Shown in pieces: positions 15,261-24,883 of a stretch of DNA of 61,172 bases (its first letter is position 1; each line of letters begins with the position of its first letter). The DNA is from Actinomycetota bacterium (GTDB lineage Bacteria > Actinomycetota > Actinomycetes > S36-B12 > UBA5976), in NCBI GenBank assembly GCA_009923495.1, contig RFTJ01000006.1, positions 1 through 61,172 on the forward strand, given 5' to 3'. Below the pieces are notes generated by a model. That model worked only from the letters and a program-made list of their open reading frames with translations. It ran no database searches and was not told where the DNA came from. Both the position numbers and the translations under genes were made by a program.

Positions 15261-16343
15261 ATGAGTCAAGATTTTGCTAAAGCACAGACTCTATCTATTG
15301 AGTATGCCGAGTTAGAGGCAAAGCTCAGTGACCCTGCCACTCATTCAGATCAGAACGAAGCTCGACGAATTGGCAAGCGCCATGCGGAACTGCGTCCGGT
15401 AGTAGCAAAGTACCGGGAATGGAAGCAGCTCTGTGAAGACGAGATCGTCGCTCGAGAAATGGGCACCGAAGACCCGGCCATGTTGGTTGAAGCCGATGAT
15501 CTTGCCAGAACTCGCGATGAGGCGGCCGAAAAATTGCAGGCATTACTAATTCCGCGCGATCCCCTTGATGGCAGTGACGTAATTCTAGAAATCAAAGCTG
15601 GCGCCGGTGGCGAAGAGTCCGCACTATTCGCTGGGGACTTGATGCGCATGTATTTGAAATACGCAGAAAAGCGTGGTTGGGCGACTCAAGTTCTTGAAGC
15701 TGAAGAATCTGACATGGGTGGCTACAAAGACATTGCCATAAGTGTAAAAGCTCGAGGCGTTGTGACACCTGAAGAAGCCCCATATGCAAACCTGAAATAT
15801 GAAGGTGGAGTACATCGGGTGCAGCGCGTTCCTGTTACTGAATCCCAGGGCCGAATTCATACCTCAGCGGCAGGCGTATTGGTGTTACCAGAAGCCGAAG
15901 AAATTGATGTTCAGATTCTTCCCAGCGATTTGCGCATTGATGTGTATCGCTCAAGTGGCCCAGGTGGCCAAAGCGTTAACACAACTGATTCAGCGGTGCG
16001 CATTACTCACGTACCGACTGGAGTAGTTGTCTCATGTCAAAACGAGAAGAGCCAATTGCAGAACAAAGAATCTGCGATGCGCATCCTTCGCGCTCGACTT
16101 TTGGCATTGGCAGAAGAAGAGGCTGCCGCTGCCGCTAGTGATGCTCGCAAGAGTCAAGTGCGAACTGTTGATAGATCGGAGCGAATTCGAACTTACAATT
16201 TCCCAGAGAACCGCCTGGCCGATCACCGAGTTGGCTTTAAAGCTAACAACCTAGACGCAGTGCTAGCCGGTGAATTAGATCCTGTTATTCAGGCGTGTAT
16301 TGAAGCTGACATGCAAGCCAAACTCAAAGACGTCGGCGCTTAA
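15261..16343 (+). CDS. prfA: Peptide chain release factor 1
   Basis: The product has 360 residues, the usual length. It reads UAA and UAG in the ribosomal A site and triggers peptide release. GPGGQSVN (about residue 235) is the catalytic GGQ motif, and PVT in the [14 protein letters not shown] segment fits the PxT anticodon tripeptide of RF1, separating it from RF2 (SPF). The downstream gene encodes the methyltransferase that modifies the GGQ glutamine, and the two form the conserved prfA-prmC pair. Confidence 0.96.
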   Translation: MSQDFAKAQTLSIEYAELEAKLSDPATHSDQNEARRIGKRHAELRPVVAKYREWKQLCEDEIVAREMGTEDPAMLVEADDLARTRDEAAEKLQALLIPRDPLDGSDVILEIKAGAGGEESALFAGDLMRMYLKYAEKRGWATQVLEAEESDMGGYKDIAISVKARGVVTPEEAPYANLKYEGGVHRVQRVPVTESQGRIHTSAAGVLVLPEAEEIDVQILPSDLRIDVYRSSGPGGQSVNTTDSAVRITHVPTGVVVSCQNEKSQLQNKESAMRILRARLLALAEEEAAAAASDARKSQVRTVDRSERIRTYNFPENRLADHRVGFKANNLDAVLAGELDPVIQACIEADMQAKLKDVGA

Positions 16344-16357
16344 ATCCGCCTAACCTC

Positions 16358-17260
16358 ATGGAAGTAGATCGCACCCTTCTGGCTCAGGCAGAGCAGCAAT
16401 TACGCGCTGCCGGCGTTGACAGTGCCCAAAATGATGCACTGCGATTAATGGAGTATGCAAAAACCACTAACCAATTCACAGAATTGTTAGTTCAGCGGGT
16501 CCGGCGGGTCCCGCTTCAGCACCTGATAGGTCAGGCTCACTTCAGATATTTAACTCTGCAGGTGGGTCCAGGAGTTTTTGTGCCTCGTCCAGAAACTGAA
16601 TTGCTTACCCAAGTAGCGATAGATTTTACACAGGATTTCATCTCGAACCGGCTGGCAAAAGCAGAAATCAAATCGGATGTGCGCAAACCAGTAGTGTTTG
16701 ATTTGTGTGCTGGTAGTGGCGCAGTTGCGCTGAGTATTGCAACTGAGGTGGCAAATGTTTCAGTTCATGCCGTGGAGCTATCCCATGATGCGCTCGGCTG
16801 GTTACTCACAAATGTTGATCGCTGGAGCGAGTCTTGCGAACAAAAGAATTCTCGAGTGGCAGTGCACGCTTTAGATGCTGGAGAAGTAGAAAAATTCGCG
16901 GATTGGTTCAATAAAGTCGATGTCGTAGTCTCTAATCCACCGTACATTCCCAACAACATGATTCCTCGCGATCCGGAAGTTCGAGATCATGACCCGCATC
17001 TTGCACTTTTCGGTGGCACCGACGGACTCGAAATTCCTACAGCAGTTGCAGGAACGGCCGCCCAGTTATTAGTTTCTGGCGGGTGCTTTGCCATGGAACA
17101 TGCCGATACTCAGGGCGAGGGTGACAATGGACTCCCAGAGGTGCTGCGAAATATGGTTGATAAAAATGGAGATCCACTTTGGCTTGAAGTAACCGATCAC
17201 CTGGATTACAACAACCTGCCCCGCTTTACCACGGCAATTCGGGCCGAACGAAAAAGCTAA
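16358..17260 (+). CDS. prmC: Release factor glutamine methyltransferase
   Basis: The product has 300 residues. It methylates the Gln of the GGQ motif in release factors using S-adenosylmethionine. The N-terminal helical domain includes PLQHLIGQAHF, the class I methyltransferase motif VFDLCAGSGAVALS lies near residue 110, and SNPPYIPN is the NPPY catalytic motif. It is 14 nt behind prfA. The ATG has no strong ribosome site, which suggests coupling to prfA. Confidence 0.94.
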   Translation: MEVDRTLLAQAEQQLRAAGVDSAQNDALRLMEYAKTTNQFTELLVQRVRRVPLQHLIGQAHFRYLTLQVGPGVFVPRPETELLTQVAIDFTQDFISNRLAKAEIKSDVRKPVVFDLCAGSGAVALSIATEVANVSVHAVELSHDALGWLLTNVDRWSESCEQKNSRVAVHALDAGEVEKFADWFNKVDVVVSNPPYIPNNMIPRDPEVRDHDPHLALFGGTDGLEIPTAVAGTAAQLLVSGGCFAMEHADTQGEGDNGLPEVLRNMVDKNGDPLWLEVTDHLDYNNLPRFTTAIRAERKS

Positions 17261-17276
17261 GTGCAAGGATAAGACT

Positions 17277-17942
17277 GTGTCACAAATTTTTGATCTTTCA
17301 ACGGACTACACAGTCGAGGCACTTGCTGAAGCGACCTCCGCAGTAGCCACAGCAGTTGCTAATGGCGAATTAGCTGTCATTCCGACTGATACTAGTTATG
17401 CAATCATTTGTGATGCATTCAATTCGGCTGCGGTTTTACGATTGCGCGCTGCAAAAAATCAACCTGAGGACGCTCCGATTCCAGTCGGTGCTGGAAATCT
17501 GGCAACCGTCGATGGCATAGCAACATTCACTGAATTGGCGCGGGACTTGGTTTTAGCTTTTTGGCCTGGCGCGCTAACCCTGCTAACTCGAAATCAACCA
17601 AGTGTTGAATTGGCGGTTAAGCCTAGTGATAGCGCATTGGCAATCAGAATTCCAAAAAATGACATCGCAATTTCAGTGCTCAATGCCATCGGTCCAACTG
17701 CTATGACAGGTGCGCAAAAATCGGGACAAGCGCCATTGACCAACCTGTCTCAAGCGCGCGAACTTCATGGCGATTCTGTGACTATTTATGTAGACGCCGG
17801 GCCGTTATCTGGGGCGGTTTCCAGTGTGGTCAGCGCAATAGGCGACAGCTTGCGACTGGTTCGGCTTGGCAATGTTTCGTTGATAGATTTGCGAGCAGTA
17901 GTGCCTGCAGTTGTTGATGCTACAAACAACGGAAATTTCTAG
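17277..17942 (+). CDS. L-threonylcarbamoyladenylate synthase (Sua5/YrdC family)
   Basis: The product has 221 residues from a GTG preceded by AAGGA. It makes threonylcarbamoyl-AMP from threonine, bicarbonate and ATP for the t6A37 modification of tRNAs that read ANN codons. The family pattern is clear: AVIPTDTSYAIICDA with the KxR-like RAAKNQPEDAPIPV, then WPGALTLL and AIRIPKND. The usual KxR appears as R-x-A-K, and DTSY replaces the common DTVY. It follows prmC in the order usual for actinobacteria. Confidence 0.9.
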   Translation: MSQIFDLSTDYTVEALAEATSAVATAVANGELAVIPTDTSYAIICDAFNSAAVLRLRAAKNQPEDAPIPVGAGNLATVDGIATFTELARDLVLAFWPGALTLLTRNQPSVELAVKPSDSALAIRIPKNDIAISVLNAIGPTAMTGAQKSGQAPLTNLSQARELHGDSVTIYVDAGPLSGAVSSVVSAIGDSLRLVRLGNVSLIDLRAVVPAVVDATNNGNF

Positions 17943-18038
17943 TGCAGCCGTGACCTATTTCATGGTCAATGCTCGTAGGGGAGAACATTTGCCTGCCCAT
18001 AGACTAAGTAAGCGTAACCCCCAAATCTGAGGTGAAAA

Positions 18039-19304
18039 ATGAGTGAAGTTTTTTATGGTTCTGATTTCAATGAACTGCAGACTACAGACCCTGAGATTGC
18101 CAAAGTCTTACTTGACGAATTGGCTCGGTTGCGTGGCGGTCTGCAACTAATCGCTAGCGAAAACTTTACTTCACCAGCTGTACTAACTGCTCTTGGCTCA
18201 ACTCTTAGTAATAAATATGCAGAAGGTTACCCCGGTAGGCGGTACTACGGCGGCTGTGAAGTTGTCGACATCGCTGAAAATATCGGAATCGAGCGCGCCA
18301 AGCAACTATTCGATGCCGATCACGCAAACCTTCAGCCACATTCAGGCGCTAGTGCGAACATCGCAGTTTATGGCGCCTTCTGCCAACCAGGTGACACTGT
18401 TTTGGCGATGAGCCTGCCACATGGGGGCCACTTGACTCACGGTGCCAATGTCTCATTTAGTGGCAAGTGGTTCAATGTCGTGCACTATGGCGTTGCTGAA
18501 GGAACTGAAGATATTGATTACGAGCAAGTTCGCACATTAGCGCGTGAACACAAGCCGCGCATGATCATTTGCGGTGGTTCAGCAATCCCACGCTTGATCA
18601 ATTTCGCTGCTTTTCGTGACATTGCTGATGAAGTTGGCGCAATCCTCATGGTTGATGCGGCCCACTTCATTGGTCTTGTAGCTGGAAAGGCGATTCCATC
18701 ACCAGTTCCACATGCTGATGTTGTCACTTTCACAACTCACAAAGTTCTGCGTGGACCACGTGGCGGCATGATTTTGTGTAAGGCAGAACACGCCGCTGCC
18801 ATCGACAAAGCAGTATTTCCGATGATGCAGGGTGGGCCAATGATGCATCTAGTCGCGGCCAAGGCGGTTGCCTTGAAAGAATGTGCTACCGCCGAGTATC
18901 AGAAATATGCCAAAGATGTAATTGCCAATGCGCAAGCGCTCACTGAAGGTTTGGTCGCAGAAGGTATGCGCCCAGTAACCGGCGGAACCGACACTCATCT
19001 TGCTTTACTCGATTTGCAAGGGATTAATGTAACGGGCAAAGATGCAGAAGCCCGATGCGGCGCAGCAGGAATTACTCTAAATAAGAATGCGATTCCATAC
19101 GATCCGGCACCGCCTAGTGTGGCAAGTGGAATTCGCGTTGGCACGCCAGCAGTAACCACTCAAGGTATGGGCTTGGAGCAAATGAGCACGATTGCCTCAC
19201 TAATTGGTCGGGCGGTTAAGAGTGATTCGGCCCAGGTTCACGAACAAGTTAAAGCAGAAGTTCACGATTTAGTTTCGGCGTTTCCGGCGTACCCACGGCC
19301 ATAA
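18039..19304 (+). CDS. glyA: Serine hydroxymethyltransferase
   Basis: The product has 421 residues. It is a PLP enzyme that interconverts serine and glycine while loading one-carbon units on tetrahydrofolate. LIASENFTS lies at the N-terminus, NKYAEGYPGRRYYGGCE follows, and the PLP Lys lies in TTHKVLRGPRGG (about residue 231). GAGGTGAAAA precedes the ATG. The 96-nt gap upstream carries a possible promoter but is too short for the known large folate or glycine riboswitches. Only 3 nt separate it from the next gene. Confidence 0.96.
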   Translation: MSEVFYGSDFNELQTTDPEIAKVLLDELARLRGGLQLIASENFTSPAVLTALGSTLSNKYAEGYPGRRYYGGCEVVDIAENIGIERAKQLFDADHANLQPHSGASANIAVYGAFCQPGDTVLAMSLPHGGHLTHGANVSFSGKWFNVVHYGVAEGTEDIDYEQVRTLAREHKPRMIICGGSAIPRLINFAAFRDIADEVGAILMVDAAHFIGLVAGKAIPSPVPHADVVTFTTHKVLRGPRGGMILCKAEHAAAIDKAVFPMMQGGPMMHLVAAKAVALKECATAEYQKYAKDVIANAQALTEGLVAEGMRPVTGGTDTHLALLDLQGINVTGKDAEARCGAAGITLNKNAIPYDPAPPSVASGIRVGTPAVTTQGMGLEQMSTIASLIGRAVKSDSAQVHEQVKAEVHDLVSAFPAYPRP

Positions 19305-19307
19305 CCA

Positions 19308-20399
19308 ATGCGCGAATACCTACTTTGCCTGTTTGCAGCAGCAGCGGTGACATATTTACTCACTCCGCTCGTGCGTGCTAGTGCAATTAGATTTGGCGCA
19401 ATGGCGGAAGTTCGTGACCGAGACGTACACCTGCTACCGACTGCGCGTTGGGGTGGCTTGGCGATGGCTGGCGGATTTTTAGTTGCCGTATTACTCGCTA
19501 GCAATCTGCCGCTAATGGGCACAATTTTTCAAGATCGAAAACAGATAACAGCTCTTCTATTAAGTGCCGGAATCATTGTGATCCTGGGGATTCTTGATGA
19601 TCGCTTTGGCTTGGATGCACCAACAAAGTTAGTTGGTCAGGTTTTGGCGGCTGCGGTACTTTCGCTCAAAGGCGTAACACTTGTCTGGCTTCCAATTGGC
19701 GGGATTTTTATTCTCGATCCATCCACTTCGGTGTTGGCAACCGTCCTAGTGGTCTTGGTAAGCATCAATGCAGTAAATATGACTGACGGTCTTGACGGCC
19801 TCGCGGCAAGTTTTGGTGCCATTGGTGCTGCAGCCTTTTTTGCCTATTCGTACTTTCTTAGCGTGCAGAACGGCTATCAACGTGCCACGTTAGCAACTTT
19901 AATTTCTGCAGCTGTGGTTGGCATGTGTATAGGGTTCTTGCCACACAATTGGTTCCGCGCTCGAATCTTTATGGGTGACACCGGCTCGATGCTGATTGGA
20001 CTCTGTTTTGCAGCTTCCAGCATCATGCTCACCGGACAAGTCGACCCAGGCGGCTTAACTGGTGGCGTCTTGTTGCCAGCTTTTTTGCCAGTGGTATTGC
20101 CCTTAATTATTCTGTCGGTACCTCTCGTCGATTTATTCTTGGCGATTGTCCGAAGAACGCGCAAAGGGCGTTCACCTTTTGCCCCAGATAAGGAGCATTT
20201 ACACCACCGACTTCTAGATCTTGGACACGGACAAGAGCGCGCAGTGTTGATCATGTCTACTTTTACGGCAGTGGTTGCCTTTGGCGCCGTTAGCTTGGCA
20301 TTTGTTCCCGTTTGGCTGACCGCGGTTGGCGTTGCTTTTGGCATCTTTGCGCTTATCGTCTGGGTACTAAATCCACCAGAGAATAGTGTCGTAAATTAA
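19308..20399 (+). CDS. WecA/TagO-type undecaprenyl-phosphate sugar-1-phosphate transferase
   Basis: The product has 363 residues with about eleven membrane helices. It should pass GlcNAc-1-phosphate (or a related sugar) from UDP-sugar to undecaprenyl phosphate, starting cell-wall polymer synthesis. Cytoplasmic loop motifs are all present: DDRFGLDAPTKL, NMTDGLDGLA, GDTGSMLIG and the C-terminal DKEHLHHRLLDLGHG, which separates WecA-type from MraY-type enzymes. It is cotranscribed with glyA, an arrangement usual upstream of actinobacterial atp operons. Confidence 0.9.
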   Translation: MREYLLCLFAAAAVTYLLTPLVRASAIRFGAMAEVRDRDVHLLPTARWGGLAMAGGFLVAVLLASNLPLMGTIFQDRKQITALLLSAGIIVILGILDDRFGLDAPTKLVGQVLAAAVLSLKGVTLVWLPIGGIFILDPSTSVLATVLVVLVSINAVNMTDGLDGLAASFGAIGAAAFFAYSYFLSVQNGYQRATLATLISAAVVGMCIGFLPHNWFRARIFMGDTGSMLIGLCFAASSIMLTGQVDPGGLTGGVLLPAFLPVVLPLIILSVPLVDLFLAIVRRTRKGRSPFAPDKEHLHHRLLDLGHGQERAVLIMSTFTAVVAFGAVSLAFVPVWLTAVGVAFGIFALIVWVLNPPENSVVN

Positions 20400-20453
20400 A
20401 TCTCAGTTCACTCGTAATTCACTTACTGCACATTTGGACGGCGGATTGGTGGG

Positions 20454-20459
20454 TAGGCT
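20454..20459 (+). promoter_or_regulatory. Leaderless-type -10 box (TAGGCT)
   Basis: TAGGCT ends 6 nt before the ATG at 20466 and no ribosome site lies between. Confidence 0.4.
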
Positions 20460-20465
20460 AAAAAA

Positions 20466-21470
20466 ATGCGGGTCAATCCAAGCCAAAATCTGCAACCGAA
20501 AACGACCGTGAGGTTGAGTGTCCAAAACTCGATAAATTCAAGGGTGATTCGCAGAATTTTATGCTGGCTTACTTCCGCACTGGTTGTGGCTTCAGTACTT
20601 TGCTCGACTGCACCTGTGACTGCGCGTGCCAACGGTAACGGATCTGATCTCGAGACAATCTATTTCACAGCGAACTCGAGCGCATTGACGACCAGCGCAA
20701 AGTCTACGTTGCGTAATTTGAAGCGCAAGGCGTTACCAGCATCAGTTTTAACAATTACTGGCTATGCGCCTAAAACTCCCTCCTCTGCAAGGCAAACTCA
20801 ACTAGCACGAGCTCGAGCCTCTGCGACGAAGGCTTATCTCAAGAGGGTAGGCATCCGGAATTCAGCAACAACCAAGTTTGTGTTGTTGAAAGTAGGCGTG
20901 GGTAATCAAAAACTAGCTAACCGAGTAACAATCAAGATTCTGCAGAGGAATTTAGTCCCTTCGCCGAGCCCATCGCCGACTACAACCGCGACAGCAACTC
21001 CATCGCCATCGCCAACCAATACGCCTAGCCTTGAAGTTAGTGGGCGTGTGACTCTTAACTTTGTGGATTGTAACCCTTGGCATAGACAAGTGCTTGGCAC
21101 GAGTCTGACTTTCCAACCATCTGACTCTAATGAAAGTCCCATCAGCGTTTCACTAGGCGATGTGAACACTTCGTCAACAAACAACAACTTAATGAACTGC
21201 ACGATTAGTTGGAGTGGTGTTTCACTTCCTGTTGGAGAATACAACCTGACAATTGCCGCTAAATGTTTTGAAATTCTTGATTCTGAAACTTCTGCTAATT
21301 CGGCGTGTACGCCAAATAAATACAGTTACTATGACCTCAACCTTGGACAATCGAAATTTCTAACTGGCACAGGTCCCACCAGCATCGAAGGTGGGGTGGC
21401 AATGACGATTAACTTCCCTACAAAGATTTTGCAGTCTGGAGAATCATCACTCTCAGCTTATTTAGACTAA
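20466..21470 (+). CDS. Secreted OmpA-like domain protein
   Basis: The product has 334 residues. A long basic N-terminus and one hydrophobic helix (about 30-50) end in a probable signal cleavage after TARA. Residues about 60-150 (IYFTANSSALTTSAKSTL, ITGYAP and ARARASATKAYL) match the OmpA C-terminal fold that binds peptidoglycan, though its Asp and Arg contacts are poorly conserved. A Pro/Ser/Thr linker of about 30 residues and an unrecognised domain with several Cys follow. There is no LPxTG or lipobox. It sits between wecA and the ATP synthase genes, where such a protein is not standard. Confidence 0.65.
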   Translation: MRVNPSQNLQPKTTVRLSVQNSINSRVIRRILCWLTSALVVASVLCSTAPVTARANGNGSDLETIYFTANSSALTTSAKSTLRNLKRKALPASVLTITGYAPKTPSSARQTQLARARASATKAYLKRVGIRNSATTKFVLLKVGVGNQKLANRVTIKILQRNLVPSPSPSPTTTATATPSPSPTNTPSLEVSGRVTLNFVDCNPWHRQVLGTSLTFQPSDSNESPISVSLGDVNTSSTNNNLMNCTISWSGVSLPVGEYNLTIAAKCFEILDSETSANSACTPNKYSYYDLNLGQSKFLTGTGPTSIEGGVAMTINFPTKILQSGESSLSAYLD

Positions 21471-21539
21471 CTCGTGCAATAACGTTGCACCGAAGCCGTT
21501 AGTACGATCGGAAAGTATCGAGAATTGCACCACTTGTGG

Positions 21540-21545
21540 CAGACT
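21540..21545 (+). promoter_or_regulatory. Leaderless-type -10 box (CAGACT)
   Basis: CAGACT ends 6 nt before the ATG at 21552 and is the most likely first promoter of the ATP synthase cluster. It supports 21552 over the in-frame start at 21525. Confidence 0.4.
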
Positions 21546-21551
21546 GAACGC

Positions 21552-22010
21552 ATGACCAAACAGTCAAGTGACCTGAATAGTTCAAGTTTGAACCTAATTC
21601 GCAAGGCAGCAATTCCAACCGCTATTGCTGGATTAATAATAACGGGAATTTCTTTCGCCTTGCGAGGAAGCAATGGCTTAGTAGGCGCTCTCGTTGGCTC
21701 GGCAATCGTCCTGACTTTCTTCACTGTCGGCCAGGTAGTACTGAATCAGGTCATTGGCAAGAATCCGAGTATGGCCATGAGTGTTGCCATGTTGCTGTAT
21801 TTAGTAAAGGTTGCTGTCCTTTTTGGCCTCTTGCTGGCGTTCAAAAACACCACTGCTTTTGACACCAAAGTTTTCGCATTGAGTATTTTGGTCTGCACTT
21901 TGGTCTGGACAGGTGCTGAAATGTGGGCCTTTAGCACTGGCAAAGTGCTCTATGTTGAGCCCGGCTCGAAGCCAGAAATCGTGCCGCCAAAGCCTGATTC
22001 CCTGCAGTGA
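21552..22010 (+). CDS. atpI: AtpI-like membrane protein
   Basis: The product has 152 residues with four membrane helices (IAGLIITGISFAL; ALVGSAIVLTFFTVGQ; AMLLYLVKVAVLFGLLL; ALSILVCTLVWTGAEMW). This is the layout of ATP synthase protein I, which helps assemble the c-ring and may bind Mg2+. The identity rests on fold, length and its place before atpB. Short polar tails flank the helices. Confidence 0.7.
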   Translation: MTKQSSDLNSSSLNLIRKAAIPTAIAGLIITGISFALRGSNGLVGALVGSAIVLTFFTVGQVVLNQVIGKNPSMAMSVAMLLYLVKVAVLFGLLLAFKNTTAFDTKVFALSILVCTLVWTGAEMWAFSTGKVLYVEPGSKPEIVPPKPDSLQ

Positions 22011-22090
22011 ATATCTAACAGATTCCCGGGTTCAGCAGGGACAGGGGTCAATTCGCACGCTCTTATGTTTGCTGATAATGTGAGAACGCA

Positions 22091-22360
22091 ATGAATGATC
22101 GTGGCAATGATTCCCCCGTCAATGCCACGGACCTGTCCACTTCAGACATGGCATGGCGATCAGTTAGTTATCTAACCGCCGGAATCTTGTTTTACGGCGG
22201 TATCGGGTGGTTGCTCGGAAATTATTTCGGTCACAAATCAGCATTCATGGCCGCAGGTGTGATTACCGGAATCGTACTCGCGCTTTATCTCACATACGCA
22301 CGCGTTTCGCAATCTGATCGAAATGCCACTACGAGTGACCTAAGGAAGCCGCAGCAATGA
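22091..22360 (+). CDS. AtpZ-like small membrane protein
   Basis: The product has 89 residues with two membrane helices (YLTAGILFYGGIGWLLGNYF and FMAAGVITGIVLALYL), like the AtpZ proteins encoded beside atpI. GWLLG followed by a Gly-rich second helix is the family pattern. The start of atpB overlaps its stop (ATGA), so translation is coupled. AtpI and AtpZ act as a pair in c-ring assembly; here the AtpZ-like gene is second. Confidence 0.65.
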   Translation: MNDRGNDSPVNATDLSTSDMAWRSVSYLTAGILFYGGIGWLLGNYFGHKSAFMAAGVITGIVLALYLTYARVSQSDRNATTSDLRKPQQ

Positions 22361-23178
22361 ACTTTGCGACTATCGCGTACGAGGCAGGATGCCATCTCAA
22401 TTCAGGATGTGGTTTTCCAGCTCCGAATGCACACATCTTCTTCCTTAAGCCGTATGTAACTTTGAGCCTTTTCGGTTTTGAAGTAACGGTTACCAAATCC
22501 ATCATCTTGGCGCTGATTGTGGCACTGATTGTGATTGCCTTTTTCATGACCGCATTTAGGTCACCAAAACTAGTTCCTGGCAAGTTGCAGTCGCTAGGCG
22601 AACAGGGCTACACCTTCGTTCGCGATCAGATTGCCCGTGAAGTTATTGGCAAGGATGGCGATAAGTTCGTTCCATTCTTGGCGTCACTTTTCTTCTTCAT
22701 CTGGATTTGCAACCTGATGGGCGTTATTCCCGGTGCACAGTTTCCAGTGATGAGCAGTCTGGCTTTTCCGGTCGCATTGACTCTGATGGTTTACATAACT
22801 TACGTTTACTTGGGCATGAAGCATCAAGGTCCAATCAAATTCTTCACTGACGCAGCCTTCCCACCTGGTGTGCCCAAGGTAATGTACGTTTTACTGACTC
22901 CACTTGAACTGCTGGGTCTTTTAATCACTCGTCCGGTAACTCAGGCAATCCGTCTGTTCGCCAACATGTTCGCTGGCCACTTGTTAATCACTACTTTTAC
23001 AGTCGGTGCGTACTACTTACTATCACCCTCATTGATTGGTGCCTTGGGCTCAGCAACTTCATTCGGCGTAACTATTGTCTTGACTGGATTTGAAATGTTC
23101 ATTCAAGGACTGCAGGCTTTCATTTTTACGCTACTAACGGCCGTCTACATCGGCGGATCGTTACACGCGGAACACTAA
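22357..23178 (+). CDS. atpB: ATP synthase subunit a
   Basis: The product has 273 residues, with five to six membrane helices. It forms the two proton half-channels beside the c-ring. The conserved helix ITRPVTQAIRLFANMFAGH carries the essential Arg (RLFANM) that faces the c-ring carboxylate. A second conserved helix (MFIQGLQAFIFTLLTAVYI) is near the end. The N-terminus has no cleavable signal. It starts the Fo part of the operon. Confidence 0.95.
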   Translation: MNFATIAYEAGCHLNSGCGFPAPNAHIFFLKPYVTLSLFGFEVTVTKSIILALIVALIVIAFFMTAFRSPKLVPGKLQSLGEQGYTFVRDQIAREVIGKDGDKFVPFLASLFFFIWICNLMGVIPGAQFPVMSSLAFPVALTLMVYITYVYLGMKHQGPIKFFTDAAFPPGVPKVMYVLLTPLELLGLLITRPVTQAIRLFANMFAGHLLITTFTVGAYYLLSPSLIGALGSATSFGVTIVLTGFEMFIQGLQAFIFTLLTAVYIGGSLHAEH

Positions 23179-23217
23179 AACTTAATACCGACAACTGAAT
23201 AGATAACAAAAACCTGA

Positions 23218-23487
<270 letters not shown>

Positions 23488-23506
23488 TTAAAACTAAGGA
23501 CATACA

Positions 23507-24046
23507 GTGACAACCTTTATTCTTGCCAGTGCTGAGGAACAGGTGAACATTCTCCGCGTTCCACTCGATGAATTAGTCATCGGCACCGTGGCATTCCTAT
23601 TGGTCTTCTTTGCGTTGGCTAAATTCGCCTTCCCGCGCATCAACAAGACGCTCGAAGAGCGTGCTGATGCGATTGAGGGTGGCATCAAGCGCGCTCAGGA
23701 GTCACAAGAGGAAGCCGCCGCACTGCTCGAGTCGTACAAATCGCAACTTGCCGAAGCTCGTACCGAGGCAGCTGCAATTCGTAATCAGGCTCAGGCAGAG
23801 AAGGCAGCAATCATCGAACAAGCAAAGTCTGAAGCTGCTGCGGCTGCCGCAGCAGTTACCGAACGCGCTTCGGCATCAATCGAAGCAGAGCGGGCACAGG
23901 CAATTGCCTCACTGCGTCGCGATGTCAGCGACCTTGCATTGAATTTGGCCGGCAAAGTTGTCGGCGAAACTTTGCAGGACGATGCGAAGGCCCGCGCAAC
24001 TGTAGATCGCTTCATTGCCGATCTAGAAGCACAGGCGGCTAAGTAA
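23507..24046 (+). CDS. atpF: ATP synthase subunit b
   Basis: The product has 179 residues from a GTG. One N-terminal membrane helix (ELVIGTVAFLLVFFALAKF) is followed by a long Ala/Glu/Gln coiled coil that forms the peripheral stalk. The stop is followed at once by the atpH start (TAAATG). Confidence 0.94.
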   Translation: MTTFILASAEEQVNILRVPLDELVIGTVAFLLVFFALAKFAFPRINKTLEERADAIEGGIKRAQESQEEAAALLESYKSQLAEARTEAAAIRNQAQAEKAAIIEQAKSEAAAAAAAVTERASASIEAERAQAIASLRRDVSDLALNLAGKVVGETLQDDAKARATVDRFIADLEAQAAK

Positions 24047-24856
24047 ATGATTGGTGCATCACGCGAAAGTTTGACTATCGTGCAGGAGACTTTGCGCTCC
24101 CGTGCAGGGCAGGGCGATCTGTCCGCCTTGTCTAGTCAACTTCTTGCCGTCGCTAATGTAATTGCGAGCGAAAAGTCGTTGCGTCTGATGTTGGCCGATA
24201 GTGGCCAGCCAAGTGCAACGCGCGTCGCTCTGATTTCAGACCTGTTGGGTAGCCAAGTAGCACAAACTACAAAAGAAGTAGTTGCCGCTGTGGTTAGCCA
24301 GCGCTGGTCTTCCGATAGCGACTTAGTTGATGCCCTTGAAATTCTTGGTGCGCAGTCAGCCTTCATGGCAGCGTCGGGTGCCGGAACTCTTGACCGTGTG
24401 GAGAGTGACATCTTCCATTTTGGTCGAGCAGTAGACGCCTCAGCCCAACTTCAGATGACCTTGACCGATCCAGCACAGAGTGCTGCAGTTAAGGCTGCGG
24501 TCGTCAAAGACCTACTTGCAGGCAAAGTAGATGCCCAGGCAAGTCAGGTGATTGCTTACTTCGCAAGCAACTTGCGTGGTCGTCGCGTAGCAGCTGTTAT
24601 TGACTTACTCAGTGAGCTCGCCGCAGGTGAACGCAATCAGGTTGTTGCTCAGGTGCGCAGTGTTATCGCACTCGATGAAACACAAAAAACTCGCTTGGCC
24701 ACCGCACTTAGCAAACTAACTGGCAAGCAAGTAAGCGTAAATGTCGCAATCGATCCATCAGTTATTGGTGGCATCTCAGTAAAGATTGGCCAAGACGTCA
24801 TTGACGGCTCGGTCGCAACCCGCTTAGAAAGTGCTCGCAGGTCACTGCAGGCATAA
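24047..24856 (+). CDS. atpH: ATP synthase subunit delta
   Basis: The product has 269 residues, the long form usual in actinobacteria. It joins the stalk to the top of F1. The C-terminal segment ERNQVVAQVRSVIALDE through IDPSVIGGISVKIGQDVIDGS is the family signature. It starts directly at the atpF stop. Confidence 0.93.
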   Translation: MIGASRESLTIVQETLRSRAGQGDLSALSSQLLAVANVIASEKSLRLMLADSGQPSATRVALISDLLGSQVAQTTKEVVAAVVSQRWSSDSDLVDALEILGAQSAFMAASGAGTLDRVESDIFHFGRAVDASAQLQMTLTDPAQSAAVKAAVVKDLLAGKVDAQASQVIAYFASNLRGRRVAAVIDLLSELAAGERNQVVAQVRSVIALDETQKTRLATALSKLTGKQVSVNVAIDPSVIGGISVKIGQDVIDGSVATRLESARRSLQA

Positions 24857-24883
24857 CTATAGAAAAAGAGAAAGCAGGACCCC

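Noticed and set aside
17943-18038. Riboswitch before glyA
   Set aside because: The gap is only 96 nt and shows no conserved glycine or folate riboswitch core that I can recognise.
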